A DNA stretch of 64,000 nucleotides from Campylorhamphus procurvoides (Eukaryota; Chordata; Aves; Passeriformes; Dendrocolaptidae). The position numbers and the translations under genes were made by a program. The notes under the pieces were generated by a model, which was not told the DNA's origin, made no database searches, and saw nothing but the letters and a program-made list of their open reading frames with translations. The DNA lies in assembly GCA_013396655.1 (NCBI GenBank), contig WBMV01004992.1:248001-312000 (forward strand), given 5' to 3'. Shown in pieces: positions 61,601-64,000 of this stretch (its first letter is position 1; every line of letters starts with the position of its first letter).

Positions 61601-64000
61601 AGGGATATTACATTGTTTAATCTTGCACACAGAAACAGGATGCAGTTGCTGGAGGGGATTCAAACAGTAAACTCAAAAGTGTCTGTTTTTCACAGCAACA
61701 TTCATTAACCACCAAAAGTAAATGACCAGTGGCTTTGGGTAACTCTTACTACTTGAATTCAAGACTGTAAATCTTCCCAAGAAACACTCTACACCACAAG
61801 AAAAAGTATTCTACCCTGACCTAAAAATGGCTGGATAAAATTCTGTAGTTCAGGTCATACTGAGCATCAAGAGAGATGTCTCTTTTGGTGTGAAAATGCA
61901 TAAATACATGAAATGCCCATCAAAATTCTGAAAGACTTAACAAGCTTACCACATAGCATCTGCTGACAGGAGATCATGATGGGAAAGGAACAGTATCTGT
62001 AACACAGTTCCCTGAAAAATGCTTGGTGTAATAGATTATACTGGCAGTGAATATAGGAAGAATATTGAACTTCAGAGTGATTTAATGGGAAAGGGGATTA
62101 TCGGAGAGTTGGAAGCTTTATTATTAGGGCCAGGATTTGTTGTGTTTATTTATTAAAAGGTTGTTTAGTCAGGCAGTGGTATTTGATGATGATACCAGGC
62201 TTGGAGAGAGGCAGTCAATAACGAGGCAGAGTGGATTACAGTTGAAGCTGGTGCTGATATACTACAGACAGTGAGTGAGATAGACAGATCAGTGTCTTGT
62301 AATTGATCGTAAAGAAATTTAAAGAGATGAAGGACTAAAAGGAAACAAACATCCTCAGCAGGAAGAGGAGGGGTGGAAAAAGCTAAAAGAGAGCCATAAG
62401 TTAAATGGTAAGCCCTTTGACAGTGTTTGTTGCAGCTATTTAAAAAAAAATAAAACCAGAAAAATGTAAACAACTTAAAGAGAGATCCTCAGGAGGCATT
62501 TCAATGAGATCATACCATAAGACCTGAACATAGGTACTAATCCTGTATTTTCATTATCAATGAAAATGATACAGCATCACTTTATGTAAGTAGAAGCTGA
62601 AGAAATTTAATCCAGCCTACCTCAACAAATGCAAAAAAAGAGCATAGATGTACTTGTGAGAGCCAGAGTTTCTATCAATTAAATGTTGATGTACAGTAGA
62701 CACACTACAATTATATGAAAGGTTAATGCAGAGTGTTTTGTGATGGCTTCTCTCACCAAATGGCTGATAATACATTCTTGTGAACACTTGTTTTCTTAAA
62801 TGGCAAAGTCTGTCCTGAAGAATAACAACCAGTTGAAAATGCGTTAAGTGATATTTATCACAAATTTTATTGCTTGAAGGGTCTGTGGAGATCATGCTCT
62901 GACTGCTTGTCACAGATTTCCTGTCAGTCTCACCTTTTATCCAGTGGTTCCCTGCCAGCAACATGCAACAGTCAAAAGCTGGCTCAAGAATGAGGGTAGC
63001 CTGATGGTGGGTTTCAGCTACGATCCTTCCTGAGATCCTGTATGCAATGCTTCAAAAAATTAATATATTGTCAAAAGTAAGGGCTAAGAATATATGAGAA
63101 AATATTTCCTTCATATAAGAAAACCCCTTACTATGCCAGAGGCTGGAGGTTAAATCAGAAAGTAATTTAGGCTCCTGCTATTTGATGAGCCCCCCTTGCA
63201 TGAGCAAGCCTAGTGAAACCAGCCTGAAGTGCCATTTGCAAACAGAAAGGATAAAGCTGTTGTCTGCACTGCAGGTGTACCTGCAGGAGGGAAGTGTCTC
63301 TTCTCTAGGCATTTATGTGAAGTGTTCCTTCCCCAGGCATTAGTTTGTGGTCCCACAGGAGCTGTGGGCAAACACTACCTCTGCCCCGGGTTTCCCAGTG
63401 GTGCAGAAGGAGCTCAGTCCTTTCTGCCTTCACTGCTGTTCTCCCTGCCTGGGGCTCTGCACAGGATTTAATTTAACCCCTTGTTGTGATCCATCTTATG
63501 GACCTTGCCTGTGTCTTTCCTTCCTAACACAGGTTTTATTCTTGTTCAAATTATTTATCCCAGTGGACCTAAACTTTTGCTCAGTTCCCTGCTGAGTTCC
63601 TGAAAGATAATGAACTAACTGATTTCTGGGTAATTTATGCATAAATTTATATACTGAACTGTAGTTTAATCAAACTCCTTTGCCTTGTGTAGTATAATAG
63701 CAATATCTAATGAAAACATATGAAGTATGTGTTCCATAATTACCTCAGACAGCTCATTTCGATTCGCTTCCTATTTAAATCCCCAAATTCCTATCTTCTT
63801 GCATTGTAAACACTTTCCTTCCTATCTCATCAATCTGAGTTATGTAAATTATGTGGGGGTGGGGGTACAATTAAATTTTTCCCTCAGTGTTACCAAAGGC
63901 CCTGTTCTCCCACAAACATCTGACTTGGGTGCACACAAAATATGCTTTTTTATTTGACTGTAAAACGAAGTTAACAATAAATCACAAATAACGTCAACAC

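Larger units (their letters stand above)
54202..64000. other. Gene-free stretch to window end
   Basis: A GC-richer segment follows the LTR up to about 54450; after that the DNA is AT-rich unique sequence. The longest frames are 151 codons at 55269-55724 (+) and 133 codons at 56256-56657 (-), with no recognised domain. The + strand is markedly purine-rich at about 60530-60790. Simple repeats are short. No transposon apart from the old-repeat remnants listed separately. Confidence 0.55.

Overview
This looks like vertebrate, and very probably bird, nuclear DNA. It is AT-rich and contains CR1 LINE 3' ends, including the 8-bp CR1 terminal motif (ATTCTRTG), plus two long terminal repeat (LTR) families of the kind scattered through bird genomes. 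It also carries old palindromic repeats typical of bird, crocodile and turtle DNA. A 367-bp run of N and a single N show that it comes from a draft assembly. I see no bacterial-style gene organisation, no CRISPR array, no rRNA or tRNA, and no convincing host protein-coding exon on either strand. The longest open frames (142 to 176 codons) are unrecognised and about as long as chance would give in 64 kb. The window is best read as a gene desert or the inside of a very large intron.

Layout. Positions 1-654 hold the 3' part of an ERVL-type LTR (+), cut by the window edge. Positions 1011-1640 hold a CR1 fragment (-) into which a second CR1 (+) has inserted. Both keep recognisable remnants of the C-terminus of the CR1 ORF2 protein. 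From 1641 to 13746 there is no gene, only short simple repeats and one decayed old repeat at 7575. Positions 13759-14553 hold a 5'-truncated non-LTR retrotransposon with reverse-transcriptase and C-terminal zinc-finger remnants, an assembly gap in the middle, a (GAT)n tail and a perfect 12-bp target-site duplication. From 14566 to 25847 the DNA is unique, with a palindromic old repeat at 24508-24580. A CR1 3' end (-) sits at 25848-26125. From 26126 to 49108 the DNA is unique, with microsatellites and a perfect hairpin at 33822-33848. A nearly full-length solo LTR of a second family (+) lies at 49109-49727, and a second palindromic old repeat at 52004-52065. At 53332-54196 is an LTR of the same family as the one at position 1, but on the - strand. 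It has an internal deletion and a 298-bp perfect tandem duplication around a single N. From 54202 to 64000 there is unique AT-rich DNA with two more old-repeat remnants.

The elements do not act together as a pathway; the window records successive retrotransposon insertions. The best candidate for something unusual is the 13.76-14.55 kb retrotransposon. It is neither CR1 nor LTR-derived, which is uncommon for birds, and may be a horizontally acquired RTE-type element. The palindromic repeats that share the core TGAAGTCAATGG are the second most interesting item.
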